This document shows, piece by piece, positions 1 to 9,769 of a DNA stretch of 64,000 nt. The position numbers were made by a program, and so were the translations under genes. The stretch comes from Candidatus Poribacteria bacterium (GTDB lineage Bacteria > Poribacteria > WGA-4E > WGA-3G), in assembly GCA_012270865.1 (NCBI GenBank), contig JAAXHL010000037.1, forward strand, positions 59,250-123,249, given 5' to 3'. Each line of letters begins with the position of its first letter. Position 1 is the stretch's first letter. The notes beneath the pieces were generated by a model that saw nothing but the letters and a program-made list of their open reading frames with translations, made no database searches and had not been told where the DNA came from.

Positions 1-503
1 GGAGCTGTCGGTAATTGATCCGCGGGTGCGAAGTAGCCGCCGTAATCGAGTCCGGATTCATTCATGCCGACATCGTGCATCAATAGCGTAATGCGGTTAT
101 CTCTGTCGAGTCCCGGTTTCCATTCGCTTCCCATCCAGCGTCGAACGTTTGGATAGATGCGTGTGTCGAATTCCCGTCCGATGGCGGTTGCCTCAGCCTC
201 GGTGAGCATACCGCGCACGGAATCCTCGATGTAGACATAGAGATGTTCACTTTTGGCAATACAGGTGGCAGTTACCTCTGCGTCTGGAATATGAATGAAA
301 AAGCGGTCTGTCTGTCCGATCTGAACGTGTGCGGCGGGCGCAGCGGCGACTTCTTCGGGAGGGTGTTGCGCGAGGTGTTCTTGATACAGGAGCGGTGTCC
401 CACACAGCCACGCTTCTCCAGGAACATGCGGATGCCCCGAATCGGCGAATACGAAGCTGCACGCAATAAAAAAGATAAGACTGACTGATACCAAAAATCG
501 CAT
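1..503 (-). CDS. Secreted protein, N-terminal part only (runs off window edge); possibly M30/hyicolysin-like metallopeptidase
   Basis: Manual reverse-strand translation from ATG at 503: MRFLVSVSLIFFIACSFVFADSG (signal peptide) ... RIYPNVRRWMGSEWKPGLDRDNRITLLMHDVGMNESGLDYGGYFAPADQLP, open to the edge. Confidence 0.55.
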   Translation of the reverse strand, partial: MRFLVSVSLIFFIACSFVFADSGHPHVPGEAWLCGTPLLYQEHLAQHPPEEVAAAPAAHVQIGQTDRFFIHIPDAEVTATCIAKSEHLYVYIEDSVRGMLTEAEATAIGREFDTRIYPNVRRWMGSEWKPGLDRDNRITLLMHDVGMNESGLDYGGYFAPADQLPTA

Positions 504-636
504 GAGGTCTGCTTGCTCTCCGGTGGATACGCGTTATGTAACGCAGGTTTAATAAGGCTTAATATCTATTCTACAATGATTTCGGTGCAAATTCAAGCGA
601 TACAACAGTGTATACTTTTTCACTTTTTCTTTTTTC

Positions 637-665
637 TTGACAGAATTCACAATAAGTGATACTAT
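637..665 (+). promoter_or_regulatory. Putative sigma70 promoter for def: TTGACA-N17-TACTAT
   Basis: TTGACA at 637-642, 17-nt spacer, TACTAT at 660-665. Confidence 0.6.
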
Positions 666-706
666 ATTAAAGGTTATTTTTCAAGAATGGGAGACGTGTC
701 TGATAG

Positions 707-1306
707 ATGCCAAAACGAAAAAGAAAGCACCAGAATACACCTGCTTCGGAAGTGGTCGGAGAAGATGATGTCTTACTGCGTGCAACTACCCCGTTGCAGC
801 TCTGCTATTACGGTAACCCGGTCCTCCGCAAAAAAGCCAAACCGGTTTCAGAAATAACAGAGACGGAACGTCAACTCGCTTACCAGATGCTGGAGACGCT
901 GTATAACACAGGGAACGGTATCGGTCTCGCCGCAACGCAGATCGGCATTTTGAAGCGTCTCATTATTATTGACATAGGTGAAGATGACGACGAAACTTAC
1001 GAGCCGCTTGTACTGTTTAACCCAGAAATTTTGAGTGTTGAGGGAGAGGTTGTCGCCGAAGAAGGTTGCCTCAGCATCCCCAATGTGACGGCAGAGGTGA
1101 GACGTCCAGAGAAGGTTGTTGTTGATGGAATTGATATTCGAGGCGAACCTGTCCACATTGAAACCGACGGTTTACTCGCACGCGTCCTCCAACACGAAAT
1201 CGACCATCTCAACGGTGTGCTTTTTATTGACCTGATCAGCGGGTTAAAACGGCAGTTGTTGAAAGAAGAATTGTCATGGATACAACAGGCTGAGCGACCC
1301 TCTTGA
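707..1306 (+). CDS. def: Peptide deformylase
   Basis: GNGIGLAATQIG, EEGCLSIP and QHEIDHLNG motifs. Confidence 0.95.
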   Translation: MPKRKRKHQNTPASEVVGEDDVLLRATTPLQLCYYGNPVLRKKAKPVSEITETERQLAYQMLETLYNTGNGIGLAATQIGILKRLIIIDIGEDDDETYEPLVLFNPEILSVEGEVVAEEGCLSIPNVTAEVRRPEKVVVDGIDIRGEPVHIETDGLLARVLQHEIDHLNGVLFIDLISGLKRQLLKEELSWIQQAERPS

Positions 1307-1381
1307 TACCTGAACCCTACGCGCTATATGTGGAGGCTTTTTTCGGTGTAACTTGTCCACCGAAAGTTGCTTTTCAGAAGT

Positions 1382-2215
1382 ATGTTAAAACAGAAACTTG
1401 AACCGCCCCTACAGATGAAACTTGACCAACTTTATGAATGCTTGCACGCATATCAGAAGGTTATCGTCGCCTTTTCAGGCGGTGTTGATAGCACATTCCT
1501 TGCGGAAGCGGCACAACACGCGCTCGGTGATAACGCACTCGCTGTAACTGCTATCTCCGATTCGTATCCGATCCGAGAGATGCGAGCCGCACAGGATATT
1601 GCCAAACAGATCGGAATCCGGTTAGAGACCGTCAACACGCAAGAATTGGACTTGGAAGGGTACGCGAGTAACCCGACCAATCGGTGCTATTTCTGTAAAA
1701 CGGAACTGTTCGATAAACTGCGTCCGATCGCTGAGAAATACGACGTTGGGACGATTGTCTACGGGGCAATTCCAGACGATGTCGGTGACCACCGTCCCGG
1801 CATGGATGCCGCAAAGCGGATGGGTATCCAGGCACCTCTGATTGATGTCAACTTGACGAAAGCAGAAATTCGCGAGATTTCAAAGGCATGGGAACTACCG
1901 ACGTGGGATAAACCGGCGTTTGCTTGTCTCTCTTCACGATTTCCTTACGGCATGCGTATCACGCGTGAGTTGCTACGGCAAGTTGATGCTGCCGAGCAAT
2001 TTCTCTACGACTTAGGGATTCGTCAATTCCGGGTCCGACACCACGGTGAGCTTGCTCGGATTGAACTTGAAGCGCAGGAGATTTCGAGGTTGCTTTCAAG
2101 AACCGTACGGCACGACATCAGTACACACTTTAAAACACTCGGATATGCACACGTCACACTTGACTTGCAGGGGTACCGTTCCGGAAGTCTCAACGAGGGG
2201 ATCACAATCACTTAA
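1382..2215 (+). CDS. larE: ATP-dependent sacrificial sulfur transferase LarE
   Basis: VAFSGGVDSTFLAEAA PP-loop, TNRCYFCKTELF; ORF can extend upstream to 1367. Confidence 0.88.
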   Translation: MLKQKLEPPLQMKLDQLYECLHAYQKVIVAFSGGVDSTFLAEAAQHALGDNALAVTAISDSYPIREMRAAQDIAKQIGIRLETVNTQELDLEGYASNPTNRCYFCKTELFDKLRPIAEKYDVGTIVYGAIPDDVGDHRPGMDAAKRMGIQAPLIDVNLTKAEIREISKAWELPTWDKPAFACLSSRFPYGMRITRELLRQVDAAEQFLYDLGIRQFRVRHHGELARIELEAQEISRLLSRTVRHDISTHFKTLGYAHVTLDLQGYRSGSLNEGITIT

Positions 2216-2299
2216 CATCAGCCATGATCAGCTTGGTTCTGCTCTTTTTATTTTCGTTCTTTGGGTACTTCCCAAACTCGAAAGAAAACTTATCAGTAT

Positions 2300-3634
2300 A
2301 TGCCCAACCAACAAACACAACCGCTTATCGGCGTAGACACTTTCAATTGGAAGAAATGGGATGCTTGCACACACTGCGGCCTCTGTCTACCCACCTGTCC
2401 AACCTACCGAGAATTAGGATTAGAAACGGATTCTCCGAGAGGCAGACTCTACTTGATGGGGAGTGCTTTCAAATCGGAGAATGCGACCCCACTGAACGAA
2501 GAGTGGTCGGAATACATCTATCGGTGTTTAGATTGTCGTGCCTGTGAGACGGCGTGTCCATCGGGTGTCCATTTCGGAGCACTGCTTGAGGAGGCACGCG
2601 CCATCTATGAACAAAACGCTCCGCGTTCAGCAGCCTATCGCTTCTGGACGAACCTTGTCTTCAAACAACTTCTGCCGAATAAAGAACGGTTGGACCTAAT
2701 CTTTGAGTTGATGTGGCTCTACCAACGTCTCGGCATCCGGCAACTGGTTCGGAAATTGGGGATCCTGAAACTGATGGGACAACTCGGTGAGATGGAATCG
2801 CTATTGCCGAAAATCCCACCCCCGCAACTGAAGTATACGATACGCGACATTACACCCGCTAAAGGCGAAACGCGATACCGTGTCGGATTCATCCCCGGAT
2901 GTATTATGAATCAGGTCTTCACAGAGACGAATGTCGCGACGATCCGCGTCTTAACGGAGAACGGTTGCGAAGTCGTCACGCCTCGGCAGCAGACCTGTTG
3001 TGGCGCACTACATCTTCACAACGGCGTGCGAGATGTCGCTTCAGACCTTGCGAAACAGAACATCGATGCGTTTGCGGCGGAGAATTTAGACGCTATTATT
3101 ATTAACTCTGCTGGCTGTGGTGCGGCGCTTAAGGAGTACGAGGTGCTTTTAGAAAACGATCACGCTTATGCGGAGAAGGCGGAACACTTCAGTCATAAAA
3201 TGCGCGACATCAGCGAATTTTTAGCCGAAATTGAGATGGTACCGCCGACCGGAGAGATCAAAAAACGTGTTACTTATGATGAACCGTGCCATCTCCTTCA
3301 TGGGCAGCGTGTGCAATTACAACCCCGCAAAATCCTTCAGTCGATACCGGGACTCGCGTTGATTGAGTTAACCGAATCCGAATGGTGCTGCGGGAGCGCA
3401 GGAATCTATAACATCACACAGCCTGAACTTTCGCAAGAGATTCTCGAACGCAAAATGGCACACATCGCTGAGACCGATGCGGACATCGTTGCGACGGGGA
3501 ACCCAGGTTGTCTCCTTCAGATTCAACTCGGCATCGAAAAACACGGCTTACAGATGAAAGCGATGCATCCTGTGAATCTCTTAGACTACGCCTATCGTGG
3601 TATTGCCCCGGAGGATTTTTTGCCTGAGCAATAG
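2300..3634 (+). CDS. glcF: (Fe-S)-binding protein, glycolate oxidase iron-sulfur subunit GlcF-like
   Basis: Two CxxCxxCxxxCP clusters (CTHCGLCLPTCP, CLDCRACETACP) and CCG domains (CCGALHLHNG, CCGSAGIYN). Confidence 0.85.
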   Translation: MPNQQTQPLIGVDTFNWKKWDACTHCGLCLPTCPTYRELGLETDSPRGRLYLMGSAFKSENATPLNEEWSEYIYRCLDCRACETACPSGVHFGALLEEARAIYEQNAPRSAAYRFWTNLVFKQLLPNKERLDLIFELMWLYQRLGIRQLVRKLGILKLMGQLGEMESLLPKIPPPQLKYTIRDITPAKGETRYRVGFIPGCIMNQVFTETNVATIRVLTENGCEVVTPRQQTCCGALHLHNGVRDVASDLAKQNIDAFAAENLDAIIINSAGCGAALKEYEVLLENDHAYAEKAEHFSHKMRDISEFLAEIEMVPPTGEIKKRVTYDEPCHLLHGQRVQLQPRKILQSIPGLALIELTESEWCCGSAGIYNITQPELSQEILERKMAHIAETDADIVATGNPGCLLQIQLGIEKHGLQMKAMHPVNLLDYAYRGIAPEDFLPEQ

Positions 3635-3649
3635 TTCAAAAGGTGTTCT

Positions 3650-3743
3650 ACAGGACTTACGCAAATCCCATGCAGGCGGGGTTTGTAACCCCGCCCGACG
3701 CACGGACTATGTAGGATTTTATAAAAAAATGGGTAAGTCCTGT
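3650..3743. repeat. MITE-like element with 11-bp perfect TIRs (ACAGGACTTAC/GTAAGTCCTGT) and internal GGCGGGGTT-tgt-AACCCCGCC hairpin
   Basis: TIRs 3650-3660 and 3733-3743; hairpin 3675-3695. Confidence 0.8.
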
Positions 3744-3795
3744 TCTATATAAGAAAACGTCAAGGTAAGTTGTTTTGCGTTAAAATTAACCGCGA

Positions 3796-3889
3796 AAACG
3801 TAGCCTGCTACAACGGCGCGGGCGGATATACGGAAGAGGCACTTCAAACTGCAAATCCACCTGACCAAACTGCAAAGTAAGTTAAAAAA
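3796..3889 (+). repeat. Start-proximal hairpin/RBS repeat copy upstream of dcd
   Basis: ...gtagcctgctacaacggcgcgggcggatatacggaagagg...caaatccacctgaccaaactgcaaagtaagttaaaaaaATG. Confidence 0.65.
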
Positions 3890-4474
3890 ATGTTTTTATC
3901 AGACAGAGATATTCTCAAATATATGGAGGCGGGAAAGATTAAGATTTCCCCGGAACCCGACCTTCAAACCCAACTCGGTAGTTGCTCTATTGATTTCAGA
4001 TTAAGCAATACCTTTCGTGTGTTTGAACATAGCAAATATCCGTATATTGATCTGCGTGCTGAGATTGATACCAACGATTTGATGCGAAGGGTTGATGTTC
4101 CCGATGGCGATGCCTTCACGATGCAACCGGGTGAACTTGTCCTTGCGGCGACCCAAGAGGAACTCGTCTTAGCAGACGATGTTATGGCGCGGCTTGAAGG
4201 CAGAAGTAGTTTGGCGCGGCTCGGTATTATCGTCCATAGCACGGCGGGACTCTTTGATCCGGGTTGGATCGGTATCCCTACGTTAGAGTTAGGGAATCTT
4301 GGACGCATGCCAGTTAGGTTATATCCGGGTATGCGAATCTGTGCCTTCACTTTTGCACAACTCTCATCGCCTGCGCGTGTGCCGTATCAACTCAAGCCGG
4401 CGAACAAATATGCCGGGCAGGACGGTCCCGAAACGAGTCGATTTGCTAAAGATGTTGAGTTCTCCGACGAATAA
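3890..4474 (+). CDS. dcd: dCTP deaminase
   Basis: LEGRSSLARLGIIVHSTAGLFDPGWIG signature. Confidence 0.95.
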   Translation: MFLSDRDILKYMEAGKIKISPEPDLQTQLGSCSIDFRLSNTFRVFEHSKYPYIDLRAEIDTNDLMRRVDVPDGDAFTMQPGELVLAATQEELVLADDVMARLEGRSSLARLGIIVHSTAGLFDPGWIGIPTLELGNLGRMPVRLYPGMRICAFTFAQLSSPARVPYQLKPANKYAGQDGPETSRFAKDVEFSDE

Positions 4475-4705
4475 CCTCAAAATCGCGGTTTGATGGATGT
4501 CCGGTGCTATGCGCAAAAAACGGGCAATGCTATGCTTAATAATTTAGCAAAATCTTGAAGGTTTTCATGCGGAGTGTGGACGCGATTTCGTTGTAACGGG
4601 CAATTTCACACCTTTTTTCGCTTTTGATGGCGGTAATTCGTGATTTTACACGGAATTTTCTCTGTTTTCGCTGATTAACACCCTGCGATTCGCAATTTCT
4701 ATTGA

Positions 4706-4723
4706 TTGGCATAAATTTTGCTT
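4706..4723 (+). promoter_or_regulatory. Putative sigma54 (RpoN) -24/-12 promoter upstream of glnA
   Basis: TTGGCATAAATTTTGCTT: GG-N10-GC spacing, ~220 nt before glnA ATG. Confidence 0.6.
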
Positions 4724-4947
4724 ATGTATATCGGTAAGACACTTGTCAAATGTGTGAGTTGCGTGTTCAGTTGACGAACTTATAGTATTTTTCTGAGTTA
4801 TTAAAACTGGATTTTAGGGAAACCACCGGGCTTCGTGCTATGTTTTCTCTATGCGGTTTTATTAGATTGTCGTCTCGGTCTCTGGATCGAGATAGTTTAA
4901 ATGACAAGTTTCGGCTCACAAACGATGCCGAAATAGGAGGATATGTA

Positions 4948-6363
4948 ATGACACCAAGTGAGGTGATCGCACTTGCTAAAGAGCATGATGTGAAAATAAT
5001 TGACCTCAAGTTCATGGATCTGCCGGGGATGTGGCAACACTTCTCGATGATGGCAGAAGAGTTGACCGAAGACCTCTTTGAAGAAGGTGCCGGCTTTGAC
5101 GGTTCAAGTATCCGGGGGTTCCAAGCCATTAACGAGAGCGATATGCTACTCTTCCCGGACCCAGCGACGGCTATCATTGACCCTGTCTGTAAGATCCCGA
5201 CGCTGAGCATCACCTGTAACATCAAAGACCCGATTACGTTGGAAAATTACACACGCGATGTCCGGCATATCGCACAGAAGGCGGAAGCCTATCTACAGTC
5301 CACTGGAATTGGTGATATCAGTTATTGGGGACCTGAGGCGGAATTCTATCTCCTGAACGATATTCGTTACGGACAGACACAGCACTCCGGTTTCTACTCG
5401 GTTGATTCGGTTGAGGGGAGTTGGAATTCGGGCCGTGAAGAGAACCCGAACCTCGGCTACAAACCGCGCTACAAAGAGGGGTACTTCCCAGTCCCGCCTT
5501 CGGATACGCTTCAAGACCTACGTTCCGAGATCTGTCTGAAACTCATGGAATCCGGTATTGATGTAGAGGTTCACCACCACGAAGTGGGAACTGCTGGACA
5601 AGGCGAGATTGATATTCGTTATGGCGAACTCACAACGACAGGCGATAAGATTGCGTTGTATAAGTACATCATCAAGAATATAGCGCGCGAGAACAACTTG
5701 GTCGCGACCTTCATGCCGAAGCCGCTTTTCCAAGACAACGGTTCCGGGATGCACGTCCACCAAAGTATCTGGAAGAACGGTAAGAATATCTTCTACGATC
5801 CACAGGGGTATTCGCTGCTCAGTGAAGACGCTCTCTATTATATTGGTGGTCTGCTTGCACATGCTCGTTCGCTCTGTGCAATCATCGCTCCGACAACCAA
5901 CTCTTATAAACGTTTGGTCCCAGGGTACGAAGCCCCGGTCAATATCGCCTATTCACAACGGAACCGTAGCGCGTGTGTCCGTATTCCTGTCTACTCAAAG
6001 AGTGAGAACGCGAAACGGGTCGAATTCCGTACACCGGATCCGTCTTGTAACCCGTATCTCGCTTTCAGTGCATTGTTGATGGCAGGTCTTGACGGCATAC
6101 AGAACCGTATCCATCCGGGTGATCCATTGGATAAAGACCTTTATGACCTTGAGCCGGAAGAACTTGCGGACATTGAATCCACGCCAGTATCTCTTGGTGA
6201 TGCGCTTGATGCCTTAGAAGAGGATCACGAATATCTCCTCAAGGGTGATGTCTTCACGCAAGATGTTTTGGATGTCTGGATTGATTACAAACGTGAGAAC
6301 GAGGTCGATGCGATCAACATGCGACCGCATCCCTATGAGTTCTTCCTCTATCACGATATTTAA
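4948..6363 (+). CDS. glnA: Type I glutamine synthetase
   Basis: MTPSEVIALAKEHDVKIIDLKFMDLPGMWQHFS; aggagg RBS at 4935-4940; GSGMHVHQS and NRSACVRIP motifs; ORF track extends to 4840 but the RBS supports 4948. Confidence 0.95.
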   Translation: MTPSEVIALAKEHDVKIIDLKFMDLPGMWQHFSMMAEELTEDLFEEGAGFDGSSIRGFQAINESDMLLFPDPATAIIDPVCKIPTLSITCNIKDPITLENYTRDVRHIAQKAEAYLQSTGIGDISYWGPEAEFYLLNDIRYGQTQHSGFYSVDSVEGSWNSGREENPNLGYKPRYKEGYFPVPPSDTLQDLRSEICLKLMESGIDVEVHHHEVGTAGQGEIDIRYGELTTTGDKIALYKYIIKNIARENNLVATFMPKPLFQDNGSGMHVHQSIWKNGKNIFYDPQGYSLLSEDALYYIGGLLAHARSLCAIIAPTTNSYKRLVPGYEAPVNIAYSQRNRSACVRIPVYSKSENAKRVEFRTPDPSCNPYLAFSALLMAGLDGIQNRIHPGDPLDKDLYDLEPEELADIESTPVSLGDALDALEEDHEYLLKGDVFTQDVLDVWIDYKRENEVDAINMRPHPYEFFLYHDI

Positions 6364-6393
6364 ATCGTGTCAAGAGGTTCTGAAAACCGTTTA

Positions 6394-6419
6394 GAGGGCG
6401 GATTCGTGTATCCGTCCTC
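6394..6419 (+). promoter_or_regulatory. Intercistronic hairpin between glnA and glnB
   Basis: GAGGGCGGAT-tcgtgt-ATCCGTCCTC, 10-bp stem with one G.T. Confidence 0.6.
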
Positions 6420-6466
6420 CACACTGGTTCGTAAATATTGAGGGAAAGATCGTCCGCCGTGATTAA

Positions 6467-6853
<387 letters not shown>

Positions 6854-6909
6854 CATTCTATACTGTTTTTCTATGGAGAGGTGGGCACCCGTGCCTGCCT
6901 CTTATTTTT

Positions 6910-8259
6910 TTATTTCAACAAAGAAGCGACGAGTGCTTCCATCGCTGGGACTGTTCCGACAGCCGGTAAAGACGACATCGCCGCCCAAGTCTCATAGCCA
7001 CCCTCCGCTGTCAATGCCTTATCCGTACAGATATAACCGATATACCCGTTTGCTAAGCTAACGAGGAACAGTGGGTTCGCATCAGATGCCGATTTGATGT
7101 TGAATCCTGTTTCAACGAAAACTTCTCCGGGGAGTGCCACAATCGCCGCGTCACCAAGACGGATTACCTGAACAGGCGTAGTCATTTGTGCTGGTAGTCT
7201 TGCGATACGTTGGCACTCCCGCGCATAGACATCAACGAGTGCTTGCGGTATCGGCTGTCCGACCACCCAACTAAACGGACCGGTTTCATAGCCATTGTAA
7301 GTGCCTTGCGGTACAGATAGCACCTGCTCGGCAACTTTAAGATCTTCAGCAGTAATCTGTTTGCGTTGGAACGTCAGTGTCGCAAGGTCTCCGCTGAGAT
7401 CGAGCGTCCCGTGCATTTCCATGAACTGCATCTCGGTGATGAAATGTCCAGCGAGGACGTTTGCCATTTTCACCGCCTGCTGATGTCCGCTCGCTGTCCA
7501 TTTCGTCTGTCCGCTGAAGTCGATATTGTTAATCTGTCCGGATGCGGCGTTCCAGAGGAGCGAGATACACGTATCGCCGAGATAGCGTCGCATGAGCCGG
7601 TCGAAATGCCCGAAATAGTCTGCAGAGAGCGCGTTACCGTTGTTCGTGCCGATGTAATGGAGCGAAAAGTTGGCGACAGCAGCGAGCGGTGTACCCTCAT
7701 CTGTTTCGACGAACATCATCGCTAATTCGGGGTCTATTGTCCCAGTAGGCTCCACAAGTTCAGGGTTGTTGACCCCCGGATTCATTCGGACGGTGCCATC
7801 TTTCATCCGCCATCGCCGATTGAAGGTGATACGATCCTCGTTGACACTGGCGAACCCGACCCGTGCAGGTTGGAGTCGCCACACGGCGAGTTCAACGGCA
7901 TCCGCGATTTTCAGCGGTACAGATTCGGTATAGCCGTCATCTTCGTCAACACCGAGAAGGTCGGCGACAGCGACGGCGGTATGTGTATGCGTCGCATTCA
8001 CCATGACGTGCGCTGGCGGGATCCCGCATCTATCAGCAATGCGGACTTTGGCTGCGTCTGCGACTTTCTCAGGTATCGCGATGAGATCGCACGTGACGAC
8101 TGCCACGCGCGTTGAGCCGTTGTCGATGACGACGGCTTTCGCAAAAAGTTCATCGTCAACATTTTCGGCGTATCTCGGTCGGAATCCGCCCGGTATCCTT
8201 GTACCGAGGGGTGGGGTGATATTCGCGGTCGCACTTCCGGCTTTAAGTGTTGTTTGCAT
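6910..8259 (-). CDS. Neutral/alkaline non-lysosomal ceramidase N-terminal domain protein
   Basis: AGSATANITPPLGTRIPGGF...; NATHTHTA; LWNAASGQINNID; EVFVETGFNIK. Confidence 0.75.
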   Translation of the reverse strand: MQTTLKAGSATANITPPLGTRIPGGFRPRYAENVDDELFAKAVVIDNGSTRVAVVTCDLIAIPEKVADAAKVRIADRCGIPPAHVMVNATHTHTAVAVADLLGVDEDDGYTESVPLKIADAVELAVWRLQPARVGFASVNEDRITFNRRWRMKDGTVRMNPGVNNPELVEPTGTIDPELAMMFVETDEGTPLAAVANFSLHYIGTNNGNALSADYFGHFDRLMRRYLGDTCISLLWNAASGQINNIDFSGQTKWTASGHQQAVKMANVLAGHFITEMQFMEMHGTLDLSGDLATLTFQRKQITAEDLKVAEQVLSVPQGTYNGYETGPFSWVVGQPIPQALVDVYARECQRIARLPAQMTTPVQVIRLGDAAIVALPGEVFVETGFNIKSASDANPLFLVSLANGYIGYICTDKALTAEGGYETWAAMSSLPAVGTVPAMEALVASLLK

Positions 8260-8345
8260 TTTTTAATTTTCCTTGCGGTTAAACAACAGGGGGACCTGTG
8301 CTTCGACGCTTTTCGCTCAGGAACCGCCCTCCACTTCGTTACGGG
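8258..8345 (-). repeat. Start-proximal hairpin/RBS repeat copy
   Basis: ...ttttttaattttccttgcggttaaacaa...ccgccctccacttcgttacgggcta (reverse orientation). Confidence 0.6.
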
Positions 8346-8459
8346 CTAAATTCTTGAGGCTATTTTAGATTGGATCACTCTCTTTAAATGCGAAGTGTGT
8401 GAAGAATTAAGAAATAACGCCAACGGAGATTGCACCATCAATTATTTTCGTCCGTTCCC

Positions 8460-9680
8460 TTACGATTGTAGTCTTGGGACACCACTTGAGGTTTCTGGTT
8501 TCCGATCAATACGAAATGGATAGAGGTCAAAATCGGTTTCACCGTTCATGGCAAGTTCGCTCATGATACGTCCGACGAGAGAACAGAACTTGAAGCCGTG
8601 TCCTGAAAAACCGGCAGCGACCAACACATCCGGGCAGCGCGGGTGTCTGTCGATGATAAAATCTTCGTCGGGGGTTTCGGTGTAGAGACAGACTTCGGCG
8701 TGTGTAGCGCGTCCGAGTTCTGGCATGCGTTCCTGAACGTAAGCATCAATGTGGGCGATGTACGCTGTATCGGGTGTGCGTTGGCATGTATCGGGAGAGA
8801 CGCGTTCCCCTCTTCCGTGGCGTGCTATCTTTACGCCGGAACCGAAAGCCGGGATCCCGTAGAGAAATTCGCCATCCGCTGTCATTTCCGCAAAAACTGG
8901 AAACCGGTCGGGTTTGAAACGGTCAGCATCTGTGGATTGGTAGTAGCACACCTGTTGTTTCGTGACAGTGAGCGGGAGATTCAATTCTGCGAGGAGTTTC
9001 CCTGTCCACGCACCCGCAGTCACAACAACTTTTCTGGCGTGGAACTGACCGTCATCCGTAGAGACAGTCGGAAATTCTTCCTGCCAATTGATGTCGGTTA
9101 CAACAGTCTCCTCTCGGACGGTCGCCCCGTGCTGTTCTGCCAGTTCTAAATGTGTCAGAACACACTCAGCGGCGTGGAGGAAACCGGTATCTTCCTGCCA
9201 GAGGATGTCCATATCGTTTGAGACTCCGAACTGTGGAAACCGTTCCGTCAATTGTTTCGCAGACCACCACTCGGATGGAACACCAGCGGCATCCAGGCTT
9301 CGCCGCACAGACTGTCCATAGGAATTCCCGCGCCCGCCGAGACATACGCTCCCCGTAATGAAAAGCAGCGGTTTTCCTGATACGGACTCAAGATCGCGCC
9401 ACTCAGCGTAAGCGGTTTTCATGAGTTCGGTGTAGAAAGGTTTATCGTAAAAAAAACGGATGATACGGGTCGCACCGTGCGAACTCCCGAAGGCGTGTCC
9501 ACGTTGAAACTGTTCTAAGACGAGGACATCTGCGCCAGATTTGGCGAGATGATATGCGGATGCGCTGCCCATCCCTCCGGCACCGATAACGATTGCATCG
9601 TAAATATTTTTAATTATTCCTTGCGGTTCGGTAAGGCGGATTTGTGCGTTCACACGCCTTCCCGTATATCCGCCCTCCAC
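8460..9680 (-). CDS. FAD-dependent oxidoreductase, sarcosine oxidase / N-methyltryptophan oxidase (SolA/MSOX) family
   Basis: YDAIVIGAGGMGSASAYHLAKSG; HGATRIIRFFY; GFSGHGFKFCSLVGRIMSELA; first ~27 aa are encoded by an intergenic repeat, so the start is uncertain. Confidence 0.85.
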   Translation of the reverse strand: MEGGYTGRRVNAQIRLTEPQGIIKNIYDAIVIGAGGMGSASAYHLAKSGADVLVLEQFQRGHAFGSSHGATRIIRFFYDKPFYTELMKTAYAEWRDLESVSGKPLLFITGSVCLGGRGNSYGQSVRRSLDAAGVPSEWWSAKQLTERFPQFGVSNDMDILWQEDTGFLHAAECVLTHLELAEQHGATVREETVVTDINWQEEFPTVSTDDGQFHARKVVVTAGAWTGKLLAELNLPLTVTKQQVCYYQSTDADRFKPDRFPVFAEMTADGEFLYGIPAFGSGVKIARHGRGERVSPDTCQRTPDTAYIAHIDAYVQERMPELGRATHAEVCLYTETPDEDFIIDRHPRCPDVLVAAGFSGHGFKFCSLVGRIMSELAMNGETDFDLYPFRIDRKPETSSGVPRLQS

Positions 9681-9698
9681 TACGTTCCGGGCTACTTA
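9601..9698 (-). repeat. Start-proximal hairpin/RBS repeat copy, in-frame with the SolA-like ORF
   Basis: Reverse complement: AGTAGCCCGGAACGTAGTGGAGGGCGGATATACGGGAAGGCGTGTGAACGCACAAATCCGCCTTACCGAACCGCAAGGAATAATTAAAAATATT. Confidence 0.75.
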
Positions 9699-9769
9699 CA
9701 TGAGTATGAAAATAAAAATTGAAGCATCCTGTAGGTGTTTTTGCTACGTTCTACTATAGACGCTTGCGA

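Noticed and set aside
4500-4700. NtrC binding sites upstream of the glnA sigma54-like site
   Set aside because: No convincing GCAC-N5-TGGTGC-like palindrome found by eye.
8643-9149. 168-aa plus-strand ORF
   Set aside because: Antisense to the SolA-like gene.
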